A stretch of 64,000 nt of DNA. It comes from Aspidapion aeneum. Taxonomy: Eukaryota; Arthropoda; Insecta; Coleoptera; Brentidae. The stretch lies in NCBI GenBank assembly GCA_963576565.1, contig OY755046.1, forward strand, positions 46,308,786 to 46,372,785, given 5' to 3'. The notes under the pieces were generated by a model, which saw nothing but the letters and a program-made list of their open reading frames with translations, did not search any database and was not told the origin of the DNA. How positions within the stretch are numbered: position 1 is the stretch's first letter; every line of letters starts with the position of its first letter. This document shows positions 1 to 14,386 of this stretch, piece by piece. The position numbers were made by a program, and so were the translations under genes.

Positions 1-1834
1 GCTCTTACTTTTACATATCTGTAGACATAACTTATATTGCCTGTAAGGAAAACATCATAAAAACATTATTTCCCCATTTTTTGCAATCAAACTCGATACA
101 AATGCTTGAAGGAAAACAAGAAATCAAGCAATAAAATAAAAAACAAATAACACGTCTTTGATGTAATCAAATTCAAATTCGACAAAAGCGACACAAAAAT
201 GTTGGGGGAAAACGAAAGCTGACCTTCTTTATATTGGGATGTGTTCATTATATAACTCAAAGTACTATCTCTAAGAGGCGACGATGGTTGCAGCTCCCGA
301 CTATTTAAAAACTTGAGGTAATCTGTCTTTGTTTTGGTTTCTAAATTATTGGATGACCTATTCTTAGATAGATTTGTATACACATTTTCGTTCCTAATAG
401 AAAAACTAGAAGAGCTAGTTGGTAGGAGAGCAAGCTACTGTTTTTCAACGAAAGAAGTGTACTTCGTGATAATGCTGGCAACCCTAGAAGAGGTCAGGAA
501 TGACAAGGAAGAGGAAATATATGATTGCAGACGCCTTGGTGGAAGAATTTGCAGGTAAAGTGTAAAGATAGAAAGGAAAACCGTCTTGTTACATCATGCA
601 GTGCAGGTTGTTTTAAATGCAAGGGTTTTGTTACATTGGCTAGTCCTATCCTACCCCTACCGCTGTACCTACCAGGCTGTGAACAACAGTTAACCCAAAA
701 ATCGGAAGATAATACTGTAATGAAAAGTAGATCCAACTTTATTTAAATTATTTTTCTTCCTTACAAATCCTTGTAATCGATACATAGGTATATATTTTCA
801 CAAAAACATTGTGCCAAAAGAACCAATATCTAGTCTTATCTTTTGCAATAAAATCATTTTTATTTATTTTAAGATATGTTCGCAGGTTTTATTTTTAAAA
901 AAAACATGCTTCTTATTTACTTCAAAAACACAAAAAGACACCTTCACTTTAATCACAACACTCTGCTCATTTGTAGGTATTGTCAGTTGGTATGGCTATG
1001 CCATACCGGCAACATTATGTGACCTGCATCTTATCTTTAAGCAGCTCTTAAAGAACAGTAAAGTCACGAAAAAATGTGACATTTTAACAACACTAAGGAT
1101 GAAATAGGTCTGCCTTTAATTGCGGTGCAACGAAATTTTACGAAATAGGGTATTCTTTAGGCTAAGAAACGGAAAAAAGTTCTTGCGATGAGCCCTTAGT
1201 AACGCAAGTTGCACCTTCTGTAATCTACACTAAATTATAAGAAAAAATACTATCCTTAAAAATAACATTATTATCGCTTCATACTCATAAAATTTTGGAG
1301 TAAACTAAATTTCTGCGAAATCTTTATACTCAAATCGGTTGATACTCTTTTATTTGTGAACACACCCCAATGTGTTTTTCTTTCGATCGAATGGATAGAA
1401 GTTTAAGAAATCCCGACTTGAATTGGAATACATACCAATTTTATACCTCAAGGGGATCGGCAAAACGACACAACCAATTTCGCTTATCAGTTTTTTCTTG
1501 TGTTGCAGTGATTTAAATATATCTAGGCGGAAAATGCGGAAACTGGAAAAACGAATTGCTTCCTTTGAATTGCTTGTCGCTCTAGTAGGGTCGATTGCAT
1601 TATCAATGGTAAGACTTTTGTTTGTCAACTAAACAATACATTCGACGTTGATCATTAAGTAGAAATAATTGACTTTTTTAATTATTTAGAAACCATGGAA
1701 ATTGAAAAAAAATATTCAAACACACATTATGTGAATGAACCTTTTCAAACGGTTTGAAGTTAAATTTTGAAAACGGCTGTTGCATTTTTTTAATAGCCAT
1801 AACTTAATTGGTGAAATACAACAACGTTACATAA
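1..1834. other. AT-rich sequence, no gene recognised
   Basis: The stretch contains only short open frames on both strands, none with a recognisable domain, codon pattern or neighbour. No inverted repeat or microsatellite stands out. I see nothing to annotate here. Confidence 0.6.
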
Positions 1835-2470
1835 AAGGAAGACATATTGAGACAGCCATTTATTACTTCTTGCAGACATCTATAAAGAGCTTAGAAAGTA
1901 AGTGCCTCATTCCTGGATTTGTCTAAGGCTTTTGATAGCTTGAACCTCATTTTTTTTACAAAACAATGGAGAGGGTCAAAACTTGGTTTTTGAAAAATAA
2001 ACATAAACTGACATTAAATTAGGAGAAAACCAGTTTGTCGTCACCCTAATTCTGAAACGTCGTAACCCACAAAAAAATTAAAATTTATATTTTTACGTCA
2101 AAGGTTAGTAATGATGCATAGCTATATGCTGCTAAATTCTTGCAACCAAAAAAAATATATAAAACAGTTATTCCCGCGATTTGTTATAAGTCGCATAATG
2201 CTTACGCTATGTAATTTGCTTTAAACTTTTGATATTCCTGTAAAATTTTGTTGAGTTGGGTTACGATGTGTGTTTTAGGGCAGATCATAAACTACTCAAT
2301 GAATATCTAGTCGACAAAAGTGACTCTGATAACGAAAATTCTAGGCATACACATAAGCCAAACATGGGATAAGCTTATTGATGAAGTACATAGTAAATTA
2401 CACTTGAAACTTACTAAAAAAATAAAAAAACTTGGAAATACTAAAAGTGGTCTTTCACACTTTGATGATA
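1835..2470 (+). pseudogene. CR1/Jockey-like LINE reverse transcriptase remnant
   Basis: Two pieces of a decayed non-LTR retrotransposon reverse transcriptase lie in order. At about 1900-1950 a frame reads SASFLDLSKAFDSLN, the motif A region (FLDLSKAFD) typical of CR1/Jockey-group LINEs, preceded by TETAIYYFLQ, which fits the upstream helix of the same domain. At about 2335-2440 a second open stretch reads LGIHISQTWDKLIDEVHSKL, matching the post-catalytic FLG(V/I)xIDxxLxWxxHIxxxxxKL segment of these enzymes. The YADD box between them is not readable, and stops and frameshifts separate the pieces. It is an inactive fragment that would have copied its own RNA at a nicked target. Clade assignment rests on short motifs only. 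Confidence 0.6.
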
Positions 2471-2479
2471 TTTGGCATT

Positions 2480-3007
2480 ATCTTTTGGGGGGATCTACTA
2501 GATACAAAGATATATAAATGTTAGGATTGTGATTTTTTGAAAGTTATAGAACTAAATTAATAAACTTTTTAATGTTTGTATATTTTACTTCTTTTTAAAT
2601 ATTTTAAATTTAATTTGTAAGATGTAAGTTTTATCTTTTTGACTATAATTCATTTCAACGGTGGTAAATTTTTTGTATTGTATCAACTGGTTCCTATAAA
2701 TAAAGAAATAAGGGTTAATGCAGACTAAAAAATTCAAGTTAGTTCCAAGAAATGTTGTGCATCTCATGATCCAACATTTGCAAGCTATTGCCGAAGGAAG
2801 CTATTTTCTTGGTAGTTAGTTGCCTCACTTTTTAAGGCGATAGAGTACCTCCTGCGTGGTACTGGTACCTTTGACGAAATCAGGCAGGGTCAGTGCCAAA
2901 GTGGCCAAACCTTTGAAGGTAACGAATTTTTGTTAATAAGTATGCCAAAATTTTTGTCAGCTACAATTAATTTATTTTCAAATTTATTTTGGAACATATT
3001 CTATGTA
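2480..3007. other. Unannotated AT-rich stretch
   Basis: Only short unsupported open frames are present. Nothing recognisable was found between the LINE remnant and the tandem duplication. Confidence 0.5.
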
Positions 3008-3649
3008 ATATTTGTGTTGCAGTCTTCAAGAAATCCTGTAGAAAATATGACTTTTAATCACAATCACAAAAATAAAAAAAATTAGTAATTAATATTAGTA
3101 CCTCCGATTGTACCATCTTTTTTATTTGACAGGCTTTTCATATATCCTCGTCTGGCATATGTCTAGGTAGCATAACACTTGGAAAATCGTTTTAATATTC
3201 CTTTAGCATCCCTTTTATACCAATGCTACTCAAGAAAAGCCAAAAGGGAAGGAGAAAGGAGGGTCCTAACTCCTAATTAATCACTGTAATTTTTCGATTC
3301 CAAACAGGCTTTAATAAAATAAATGTGTTGCATATTTGTGTTGCAGTCTTAAAGAAATCCTGTAGAAAATATCACTTTTAATCACAATCACAAAAATAAA
3401 AAAATATATTAATTAATATTAGTACCTCCGATTGTACCATCTTTTTTATTTGACAAGCTTTTCGTATATCCTCGTCTGGCAGATGTCTAGGTAGCATAAT
3501 ACTTGGAAAATCGTTTTAATATTCCTTTAGCATTCCGTTTATACCAAAGCTACTCAAGAAAAGCCAAAAGGAAAGGAGAAAGGAGGGTCCTAACTCCTAA
3601 TTAATCAATGTAATTTTTCGATTCCGAACAGGCTTTAATGAAATAAATG
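3008..3649. repeat. Tandem duplication of a ~324-bp unit
   Basis: The block starting ATATTTGTGTTGCAGTCT at 3008 is repeated from 3332. Both copies share internal landmarks in the same order, including TACCTCCGATTGTACCATC, ATCCTCGTCTGGCA and GGAGAAAGGAGGGTCCTAAC. They differ by scattered substitutions and small indels. No coding sequence is evident, and the two copies diverge at the end (AAATGTGTTG versus AAATGGCGCG). Confidence 0.85.
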
Positions 3650-3795
3650 GCGCGACTCAAACACAGTTGCATTACTTTTATCCTCTCAAACCTAGTTGTA
3701 CTAGCTTACTCTTAGTTTGTAAAATTCTGTCGATATGTGATGAGCATTCATGATGATTCATATGTGAGTGGGCTGGCAACACTGCCTAGGCCTTA

Positions 3796-3943
3796 TAGTC
3801 TATGGACAAATCGGCCTAAAAGGGGGTTTCGTGTGCAAGTCGTGCCAACTTTTGGCCGATAAGCCAAGTTTGTTAAGGGCACTCCATAGATCAGGTTTTG
3901 ACTTGTTGTCATTCTGGTAAATGCGTTTTTTTAAAGATATGGC
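3796..3943. repeat. Left terminal inverted repeat of the 4-kb element
   Basis: This arm is the reverse complement of about 7621-7757 with a few substitutions and small indels. It starts TAGTCTATGGACAAATC directly after the TTA duplication and ends in AAGATATGGC. Confidence 0.8.
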
Positions 3944-4789
3944 CCTTACCACTTTTTTTTGCACGATACTTTTTAAAACGATGTATCTTTTTTAAAAATA
4001 GTCGTAGAGGGTCGCAAAAATGGCAAATGAATCAGTAAACATCCGCAATAAAATAACTTTCTATTATATTTTTCAAAATTTTGCTTCGTTTTTTTAGAAA
4101 AACTAAAATAACTGAATTTTTACTTTTTTTTGTATAGTTAGTAAAGTTTAACCTACATTTTTAATAACACTAAAGCAAAATTTTTAAAAAAAGTTTAAAT
4201 AAAAGTTATAGAATGAACATTTTTCTTTAATTTGTTGTATTTAAGTCTTATATAGATGTATATTTTATATTTGTTTCAATAAAAAAACAATTTGTTGTCA
4301 CCAAAACGAAGGTGTATTACCGTACGCGGATGTCTATAAGGCGGCGCGCCGCTTTACGCAGCTAAGGCGTCTAGTAAATCAGGTAATTTCTATTATTATT
4401 GTTATCGTTGTTATCGTATTTTTGAAAGTGAATATCAATCGGCGAAAGTTTTAACAATATAGTGCAGGTGCAAGAGGTAGTTGAGTATGCAAAATATGAG
4501 GACCGCAGTTTGACAATTGATCCTAGCTGAGAATAGGTCACAACAGACTAACGATTTGGAGTTGCCGGGCAAGTTTTTGGTCCAATTTTTTTTATCCCTC
4601 CTCCTTATATAGTCGTGTTCGAATTTCTACAAATGTAACTAAGTTGACGCCCTAAAGACACAATGATATAGAAATGGATCAAAAATGTGTAAAATCTAAT
4701 TTAAACATATAATTATATTAGTTTTTTAAATTTTAGCTGCAAAATCTCCTAAAATCCCCCAAAACCCCTCAGACTCCCAAAATCCTGAA

Positions 4790-6260
4790 ATTTTTAGATT
4801 TTTTCAAATTTTCTTAAAAACTAAGCTCACGGAAAAATATGTACTAATCTTTATTGTAGACAATAAAATTTTCTTTTCAACAATGTATAAGTCAATGGGG
4901 TACGACTAATGATAAACTCTCCAGCGGCGTCCGTTTATTGAGGTAGTGTAAATAAATTTAAAAAAGAAACATGTTTATTACAGGTTTTACCCGATTTTCT
5001 TAAAAACCGAGCTCTATATCAAAAAATATACTACAAACTTTGTTTTAGACAATAAAATTGCCTTTTAAATGAAGTATAATAAAGCAATGATAGTTTTATC
5101 TATAACAATTTAGGGGCGTCCGTAAATAAAATCAATTTTGAAAAATCACTAAATTTATCAGTTTTTTACAAGTTTTATCCAATGTTCTCAAAAATTAAGC
5201 TTTTTGGAAAAAATATTCTGCCGTTTATTGTAGAAAATAAAATTTTCTTTTTAACAATGTATTAGTCTGTGGGGTCAAGCTAATGACAAACTCTCCAGCG
5301 GCGTCCGTTTATTAAGAAAATATAAACAAATTAAAGAAACTACATAGGTTTTACCCGATTATCTTAAAAACCAAGCTCTCTATCAAAAATTGTGACCCAT
5401 AGTTGATTGTAGACAATAAAATTTCCTTTTAAACGTGTATAATAGTGTAAGATTTATCTTCAGATTTAAACTTCACAGGCCTGTGTAACTTAAATCAATT
5501 TTTAAAAATCACCAAACAAATTAATTCTGTTACAAGTTTTTTCCAATTTTCTCAGAAACTAAGCTCAATTGACAAAATGTGTTTTACACTTTATTGTAGG
5601 AAATAAAATTTTCTTTTTAACAATTTGTAAGTCAGTGGGGTTTAGGTAATGACAAACCCTTCAGCGACGTCCGTATATGGGGGTCAATTAAAAAATAAAA
5701 TCATTTTTGTCACATGTTTAACAAGTTTTATCCAATTTTCTCAAAAATTAAGCTTTTTGGAAAAAAATATTCTGCCGTTTATTGTAGAAAATAAAATTTT
5801 CTTTTAACAATGTATTAGTCTGTTGGGTCATGCTAAGGACAAACTCTCCAGCGGCGTCCGTTTATTAAGAAAATATAAACAAATTAAAGAAACTACATAG
5901 GTTTTACCCGATTATCTTAAAAACCAAGCTCTATCCAAAATTGTAACCTATAGTTGATTGTAGACAATAAAATTTCCTTTTAAACGTGTATAATAGTGTA
6001 AGATTTATTTTCAGATTTAAACTTCACAGGCCTGTGTAACTTAAATCAATTTTTACAAATCACCAAATTAATTCTGATACAAGTTTTTTCCAATTTTCTC
6101 AGAAACTAAGCTCAATTGACAAAATACTTTATTGTAGGAAATAAAATTTTCTTTTTAACAATGTGTAAGTTAGTGGGGTTTAATTAATGACAAACCCTTC
6201 AGCGACGTCCGTATATGGGGGTCAATTAAAAAATAAATTCATTTTTGTCACATGTTTCAC
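4790..6260. repeat. Array of related ~180-bp units with a ~550-bp higher-order repeat
   Basis: About eight diverged units recur. Each has a conserved opening (TTTTCTCAAAAAcTAAGCT or TCTTAAAAACCAAGCTC), a middle with TTATTGTAGAcAATAAAATTTTC and, in most, a GGCGTCCGT box. Two unit types alternate. The block from about 5175 to 5730 (types A, B, A') is repeated closely from about 5730 to 6260, giving a ~550-bp higher-order period. The array lies entirely inside the 4-kb TIR element. Nothing suggests coding function. Confidence 0.75.
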
Positions 6261-6735
6261 CCGATTTTTTTTTGAATATTAAAAAAAATGCATTTTTTAA
6301 AAAGTATTTTTTTAATACAATTCAAATCAATTAATTTAAACTTTGTTGTATTAAAATCAGATAAAAAATAAAAAAGATACAATTTGTCTTTAAATATGCT
6401 TTTCCGCCATATTGAATCCGCCATATTTAAAAAAAGGCGCGCTTATCACAATGACAATAAGTCAAAACCTGATCTGCTAGGTAGGTCAAACAAATTTAAG
6501 TTACTTTCAAAAAGTTCTTATGGTTTTCATAAGCATAATTTTGAAATATACCCCAAATACCCCTATTTTTTTCCAGTTATTTAGAAATAACTTAAAAACT
6601 AATTAACGCATTGGAGCACTTGAACCAGATTTGAATAAAGAATCAAATCGGCTATCTTTTTTATATAAAATTTTTTTTCCTAGCTCCAATGGTTTTATAA
6701 GTAAAATTTAAAAAAATTTCGCTTTTTTTTTACAT

Positions 6736-7483
6736 TTTTAGCTCACACATATACTATACTATAGTAGTGTGAGCTATGGTGATCCTAATTTTTTCAAGAA
6801 AAAAAAAGTTGCTCCGATTTCAAAAATTTTTATATATCTTTGCGTTTCAGATGATTTTGAAACTTTTTTGTTGCGCCGTCTGTCTGTCTGTCTGTCTGTC
6901 TGTCTGTATGTCTGTCTGTCTGTCTGTATGTCTGTCTGTAACGACCAACGCGCATAACTCAAAAACCGCTTGGCCGATTTTAATGAAATTTGGTACCTGG
7001 GCTGGGTCTTGAGTCGAGATGGTCCCATTTAAAAATGAACAAAATCCACCGAACACAAACCAAATAAAAGGGTGGGGATAGATTTCAAAAATTAGAGTTT
7101 ATGTGAAAATAGGGCTTGTGTGATATCAAACGAAAGGTAATTGAGTCTGGAGTTAAACAAAATACATTTTAATTTATTTAAAAAAAAGGGTGGGGGTATA
7201 TTTCAAAAATTAGAGTTTAAGTGAAAATATGGCGTGTGTGGTATCATACGAAAGGTAATTAAGTCCGGAGTTCAACAAAATACATTTTAGTTTTTGTTTT
7301 TTTAAGGGTGGGGGTGGATTTCAAAAATTTGAGTTTAAGTCAAAACATGGCTTGTGTGGTATCAAACAAAAGGTAATTTAGTGTGGAGTTGAATAAAATA
7401 TATTTCAGTTTTTAGTTATATTAACTCACATAACTATAGTACCTAGTGTGAGCTTAGGGGCCCATATATTGGCAGAGTATTTT
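6736..7483 (+). mobile_element. Hairpin-ended non-autonomous element, copy A (Helitron/HINE-like)
   Basis: The copy starts at TTTTAGCTCACAC and ends at GGCAGAGTATTTT, like the two other copies in the window. Near each end is a hairpin built on AGCTCACAC/GTGTGAGCT (6740-6775 and about 7423-7454). Inside are a short GTCT/GTAT microsatellite (about 6877-6940), a conserved core containing GCGCATAACTCAAAAACCGC and GATTTTAATGAAATTTGG, then three ~118-bp tandem units starting GGTGGGG (about 7070, 7188 and 7307). There are no matching terminal inverted repeats at the extreme ends and no clear target duplication. That combination resembles HINE/Helentron-derived elements; the class is inference. Confidence 0.7.
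7070..7422. repeat. Three ~118-bp minisatellite units inside hairpin element copy A
   Basis: Each unit runs from GGTGGGGrT through TTTCAAAAATT, AGTTTA and CGAAAGGTAATT to a T-rich end. Copy B carries two such units and copy C three, so unit number varies within the family. Confidence 0.75.
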
Positions 7484-7899
7484 TTTGACAAATACAAAAA
7501 AATACATATTTTCTGACCAATACATTTCTAAATACATTACAAAGCAAGTATTATAAACCTTGTTCCATGAAAATCGGATAAGAAATAAAAAAGTTACAAT
7601 TTTTCCGCCATTTTGAATCCGCCATATCTTTCAAAAAACGCATTTACCAGAATGACAACAAGGCAAAACCTTATATATGGGATGCCCTTAACCAAGTTAG
7701 CTTATCGGCAGAAAGTTGGCACGACTTGCACACGAAACGTGATTTGTCCATAGACTATTAAGAATTGCGGTCAGTTTGAGCGAGAAACTGTTTAAATTTT
7801 CTGAACCAATCTGAACTTTTTAGAGTGAGACGGTTCTGATAGATTTGTCCAGATTGTTGGAAGCTGTTCTCCGTCGATTTTAATATAGTTGATAACAAT

Positions 7900-8280
7900 A
7901 ATAATATGGAGTAATATTCATTTTTGTTAATTTTCTTGAAAGTCACAACACGTTTTCGATTGGATTGGCATCGGCAGACATTATTCTCTTGAAATCACTG
8001 CCATGATATTTGGGCTGTGTGGGCAGAATAGTTGTCTTGCTGGTATACAAAACCATTTTGGGTAAAGAATCCTGACTTGAGGATGCATGACGTCTCTTAT
8101 GGTGGTAACATAAGCGTCAGCATTAAACCTACCAAGGATTCTAAAAAGAGCGCCCCTGTTGCCAAAATCCATCCTCAAACATTCACAGAAAATCTTCCTG
8201 CTAAGTCTTCGTTTCCCGAAATGTATTTCTCTTAGTAGGTAGTGTGATTGAAATCTCTTTTTATCTGTACACACATTGCC
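7900..8280 (-). pseudogene. Tc1-like transposase remnant
   Basis: On the minus strand one frame reads YQQDNYSAHTA, the second catalytic aspartate box of Tc1-family DDE transposases (usually QDNxxxHxA). After a frameshift another frame reads MSADANPIENVL, matching the SPDLNPIENVW box that normally carries the third catalytic acid. Upstream, a third frame spanning 7981-8274 reads GRFNADAYVTTIRD, consistent with the region before the QDN box. The pieces are in the right order but in different frames, with stops between them. The N-terminal DNA-binding domain is not readable, although weak remains may extend to about 8700. The fragment abuts the right end of the 4-kb TIR element. It is dead, and family assignment is fairly secure from the two motifs. 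Confidence 0.65.
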
Positions 8281-8289
8281 AAAAATCTT

Positions 8290-9368
8290 TATTTTCCAGA
8301 GAATAAGTTAAAGTAAAAATTAGGCGGACTTGTTTTTTTCTGCACTTAAAAGAATTTCTTTTGCTGTCACACAGCATCTTAATCTGGAACGCCTTATTCG
8401 CCTTTAACTCGTTGTAAGCAGGAAAAAGATGATCTAAAAATTCTGTTAGTTGCTGATCTTCTTGGAGCGTGCTGATTTTGGTAAAGCCAGTACCTTGCTT
8501 TCGCCAACCATTTCCTTTTTCGTTATATTTTCATTTGATTCGCACAATCGTCGACGTTTTTCGTCCACAGTAAGCGGCTAATCGATGCACCGACCAACCG
8601 ACATCAACTCAATCTTAACGTGCCGTGGGCGGTAAGAGCGGTCGCAATGATGCCGACTTTTGTCTAAAGCGTCTTTGGGAAAAGCGTGCGCTACTTTATA
8701 CCATTTTAACTTGAACGACTGTACTCAATAACTAAACATACAATATGATTTTTCTGTACTATTTTCCGCAGATTTCAACGTCTTATACTGCGCGATTTTG
8801 TACAAGTGTTTTTTGGAACATGATCTTAATTATCGGTGTTATGATTGATTTCAGTTTTGTATTTTGTTATTAATTTTAGTTTATTTTCAAAACAGTTACA
8901 TTTATTTTTAATACACTGTGTATCAAAACCGGGACCCAATACAATGAATAACAGATGAGTGGCGAAATGAAGACAAAGTTACGTTAACTAGTCAATGAAA
9001 CGAGAATTTCCCGGACCATTTAACAAGCTATCTATTTCGGGAAAGGCGGTTTTTATTGGAAACCTCGAAGCCTTATGGGGTTTTATTGCTAATCCCAAGG
9101 AAGCATTTATTTTATATAAATATGAATGAGTAACACATAAACATTTATGTAGATAGGTAAAACATTTTTAGTAGGTAATGGCCACTTTAAGCATAGTTCG
9201 GTACGATTTTGTTTTAAATCGAACCCTTAATCCAAAGTAACATTGTAGATCTCTTTTGTGTATAAAATAAATATAAAACCGATTTTAAAAAGTTACAAAC
9301 TAAAACGAATATAAAATAAAACTGTTGCAATTTGCAAATGGTTACAAGACTTTTCCTATGACCTATAA
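8290..9368. other. Unassigned sequence between Tc1-like remnant and hairpin element copy B
   Basis: The first ~450 bp may be decayed Tc1-like 5' sequence, but no reading frame is convincing. The rest is AT-rich with no recognised feature. Confidence 0.45.
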
Positions 9369-11723
<2,355 letters not shown>

Positions 11724-12690
11724 AAAACAAGACCCAAAATATTAAAATAAAAACTTTAACCTACCATAAGAACAAACTGCAAAATATCATTCAAATAAAA
11801 ATTTTTATGTTTCTTTACTGACAATTAATTTAGAGGTTTTAGTTGAAGTTCAACAAAACTTAGAATGTGACTACCGATTTATCTCCTCAAAATTTAAGTT
11901 TTTATTAACGGTAGATTGAACATAAGTAATTCATTATCCCCTCTTTGAACAGCTTGGAAGTCAATGGCGTTTCTAACAATCCTAAAGTTTACTTTACATT
12001 CTAGCTAATGAGCTAAACAAGTAAACCTAAACGAAAACAGAGATAAAATGACATTTTATAGACAAAATTTTCTAATCTCACAGTTTTTCCATAGCCAATC
12101 ACTTTGAAGGGAAAACCTCCTCTCTACTTAATGTATCCCCACGCTTAACCATTACAACTCCCATCTTCACTTTTCAGTAGTTTTTCACGCATGAACCACC
12201 TGCTGTGTGGTCGGTGGCACTAGATGGTTATTATTGTGGAAGGAGGCGGAACCACTTTCTGATCTTTGCAAAGCTATGTTTTGCGCTTTTTGTTTTTTCA
12301 AGCTCGTTTCGTACAGTGGCACAGTCAAGGGTAATTTACATTCCTGACAATATGGCCAATGGTGTTTACCTCGATAGCCGCCAAATATTTTTTAAATGTC
12401 ATCTCCATTGTGAAATTTTTAAAATTATGGAAATTGTTTGTTTTAGTCTGTAGAGTTTTCGTTGTACTAAGTGGAAAGAGAAAGATTGCCACTTTAGTTT
12501 AACTTGATCGGAAATTCAAGAGAAAAAGCTGGGACAGGATCTAATATTTCATCTCTCTGTTTGAAACTCGTAAACAATGCTTAAATAGAAAGAAAATTTC
12601 AAACTAACATTATTTCTTCATATATGTCTAAATTTTGATTACACCAACTTTGCCAATAAAGGAGTGACTCAGTATCATCAAAAACAAATT
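11724..12690. other. Unannotated sequence
   Basis: An 82-codon frame at 12205-12453 has no recognisable domain and no supporting context. Nothing else is evident. Confidence 0.5.
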
Positions 12691-12769
12691 ACAATTTGAT
12701 GAACTTCACGAGAGAACAACGCTATCGGTTCTGGGAATGGATCTGTTGGAGTGAAAGATAACTTTTACG

Positions 12770-13478
12770 CGCAAAATGATGGACTTCCAATGGGCTCGTC
12801 ACTTTCGCCAATTATAGCAAACATCTACATGGTGGTTCGAGGACCATGCGATCAACACAGCAAGAGTCAAGCCAAAACTATGGCTACGATATATGGATGA
12901 CACATTTATTATATGGCCGGAGAACGAAGACAAACTGCAGAATTTTTTACACTATCTGAATGGTATTCGACCAACACTCAAATGCACAATGGAAATGAAA
13001 AAAGATTCGGCCATACTTTTTTGGGTATTCTTGTCAAACGAAGAGACAGAAACATTCAAACCACTGTATATAGAAAACCAACACACCGTAGTTATAATTC
13101 TATTTATTCTGTTGCTATAAAATAAGGAGTAATAAGAAGTTTGTATTTAAGATCCGTAAATATTTGTAGTAATAATGAAGAATTAACCATAGAATCTACA
13201 ATATTAAGAAGGATTTAGCACAGAATGATTATTCCGAGAAATTAATAAGTTCAACGATCTCTAAAATTAAAAACAATCCAAATGTAGCAAATATTCCATA
13301 TTATTATTATTATATAGCATTTATTGTAGTCAATTATACACATTTTGATAAATATATAATAAATACGGTTTTGCCCACAAGAGTAGTCTCGCGCGTGGGC
13401 TAAGGCCATATGTATCGGGAAATACGATAAGGAGTTTTGAAACTAAAACAAAACCAGAAAATCTCTCTCTAAGGAATG
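12770..13478 (+). pseudogene. Penelope-like reverse transcriptase, broken
   Basis: One frame reads DGLPMGSSLSPIIANIYM, the Penelope-family box before the active site. After a single frameshift another reads PKLWLRYMDDTFIIWP, containing the catalytic YMDD, then NEDKLQNFLHYLN and a stretch ending in YRKPTHRSYNS in the alternate frame, which corresponds to the family's YRKPT box. These enzymes prime reverse transcription at a nicked target and act in the nucleus. Frameshifts near 12830 and 13060 and later stops show it is inactive. The N-terminal region is not readable, and the C-terminal connection runs into the mariner at 13479. Confidence 0.75.
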
Positions 13479-13480
13479 TA

Positions 13481-14384
13481 CGAGGGTGGGTCAAATATAA
13501 ACAAGTCTTTGTTTATAAACTAGTTATTTAGAAACATGACACAAAACAGAAATTATTTCTACTTTTTACACATCCCCCTTCTCTGTTCATACACTTTTCC
13601 CAACGGTTTAACAGTTTCTTAATCCCGTTTTTATAAAAGGAAGCTGGGCGGGTATCTAACCAGTTGCGCACGAATGCCTCCACCTCTTCTTTGGTCTGAA
13701 ATTGCTCGTCTCCCAGTGAATCTTTAAGTGGGCAAAACATATGAAAATCGTAAGGTGACAAATCTGGACTGTATGGCGGGTATTCCAGCACAGTCCAGTG
13801 CATTTCATTGATTTTGACCTGTGTTAAAGCTGCCGTATCAGGTCTAGCGTTATCATGCAGGATCAACACGTCTTGGATGGGGTGTGCTCTCCTCTTTTGG
13901 CGATAATCAAGCTTTACCTGGTCGAGTAAGTTACAGTAGTAAGCCGCGTTTATTGTTATTCGCTCGTGCAAAAAATCGACGAACAAAACTCCTCTCCAGT
14001 CCCAGAAAACGGTCGCTAAAACTTTGCCTGCAGAAATGTTGGTACGCAGACGACGTGGGTGACTCACGCTGTCGACACGCTTACGGCCGTCGTTAATTTA
14101 TTTGCACCAAGTTTTTCCAGGTACCCACGAAAGCGTCTTATTTCCGAACTCTGCTCGCAATCTGCATGGAATTTCAGCAGGTTTCACGTTTTCGCGTGTA
14201 AGAAATTTAATGATTATTCTTTGCGCAACACTGCTGTGTACCTTCTTCTCGCTCATTGCGATTGCTACCAGCCGCCTACATGCTCCTGAATATCCCTACT
14301 CCAAAATTATAACGGCCACGTTCATCTTGAATGACTTTTCCGCTAGCAAGTTTAAAAGGCTTGTTTATATTTGATCCACCCTCG
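13481..14384 (-). mobile_element. Mariner element with internal deletion, TA target duplication
   Basis: The terminal inverted repeats start CGAGGGTGGGTCAAATATAA (left, 13481) and CGAGGGTGGATCAAATATAA (right, read on the minus strand), each flanked by TA (13479-13480 and 14385-14386). The length of ~904 bp is short for a mariner (about 1.3 kb is usual), because the middle of the transposase is missing. It is inserted inside the Penelope-like element. Confidence 0.92.
13528..14256 (-). pseudogene. Mariner transposase, internally deleted
   Basis: The start MSEKKVHSSVAQRIIIKFL at 14256 resembles mariner N-termini and leads into a helix-turn-helix-like segment, then a stop (about 14100) shortly before MSHPRRLRTN at 14067. 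From there a 179-codon frame continues with ATVFWDWRGVLFVDF, HDNARPD (second catalytic Asp) and YSPDLSPYDFHMF (third Asp). There are 34 residues between the two aspartates, the DD34D spacing of mariners. The block around the first catalytic aspartate is gone, so the enzyme cannot cut DNA. In intact form it would excise and reinsert the element at TA sites. Its terminal repeats may still be recognisable to a related transposase, but that is inference. Confidence 0.9.
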
Positions 14385-14386
14385 TA

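Larger units (their letters stand above)
3796..7757. mobile_element. ~4.0-kb TIR DNA transposon, non-autonomous, TTA target duplication
   Basis: Inverted repeats of about 140-148 bp bound the element: the left arm is 3796-3943 and the right arm about 7621-7757. Matching landmarks include TAGTCTATGGACAAATC, TCGTGTGCAAGTCGTGCCAA and TTGTCATTCTGGTAAATGCG. The trinucleotide TTA flanks both ends (3793-3795 and 7758-7760). A 3-bp TTA duplication is characteristic of PIF/Harbinger transposons, though the TIR start TAGTCTATGG is not a textbook Harbinger end, so the superfamily is an inference. No transposase is visible inside. The interior holds a ~180-bp repeat array, a partial internal copy of the subterminal sequence (about 6320-6500) and a separate inserted hairpin-ended element. 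Confidence 0.75.

Noticed and set aside
4790..6260. CRISPR-like regular repeats
   Set aside because: Units are ~180 bp, diverged, lack constant short repeats with unique spacers, and lie in a eukaryotic transposon.
12205..12453. 82-codon ORF as a host gene
   Set aside because: No domain, no homologue I recognise, and no conserved context; chance frames of this length are common here.
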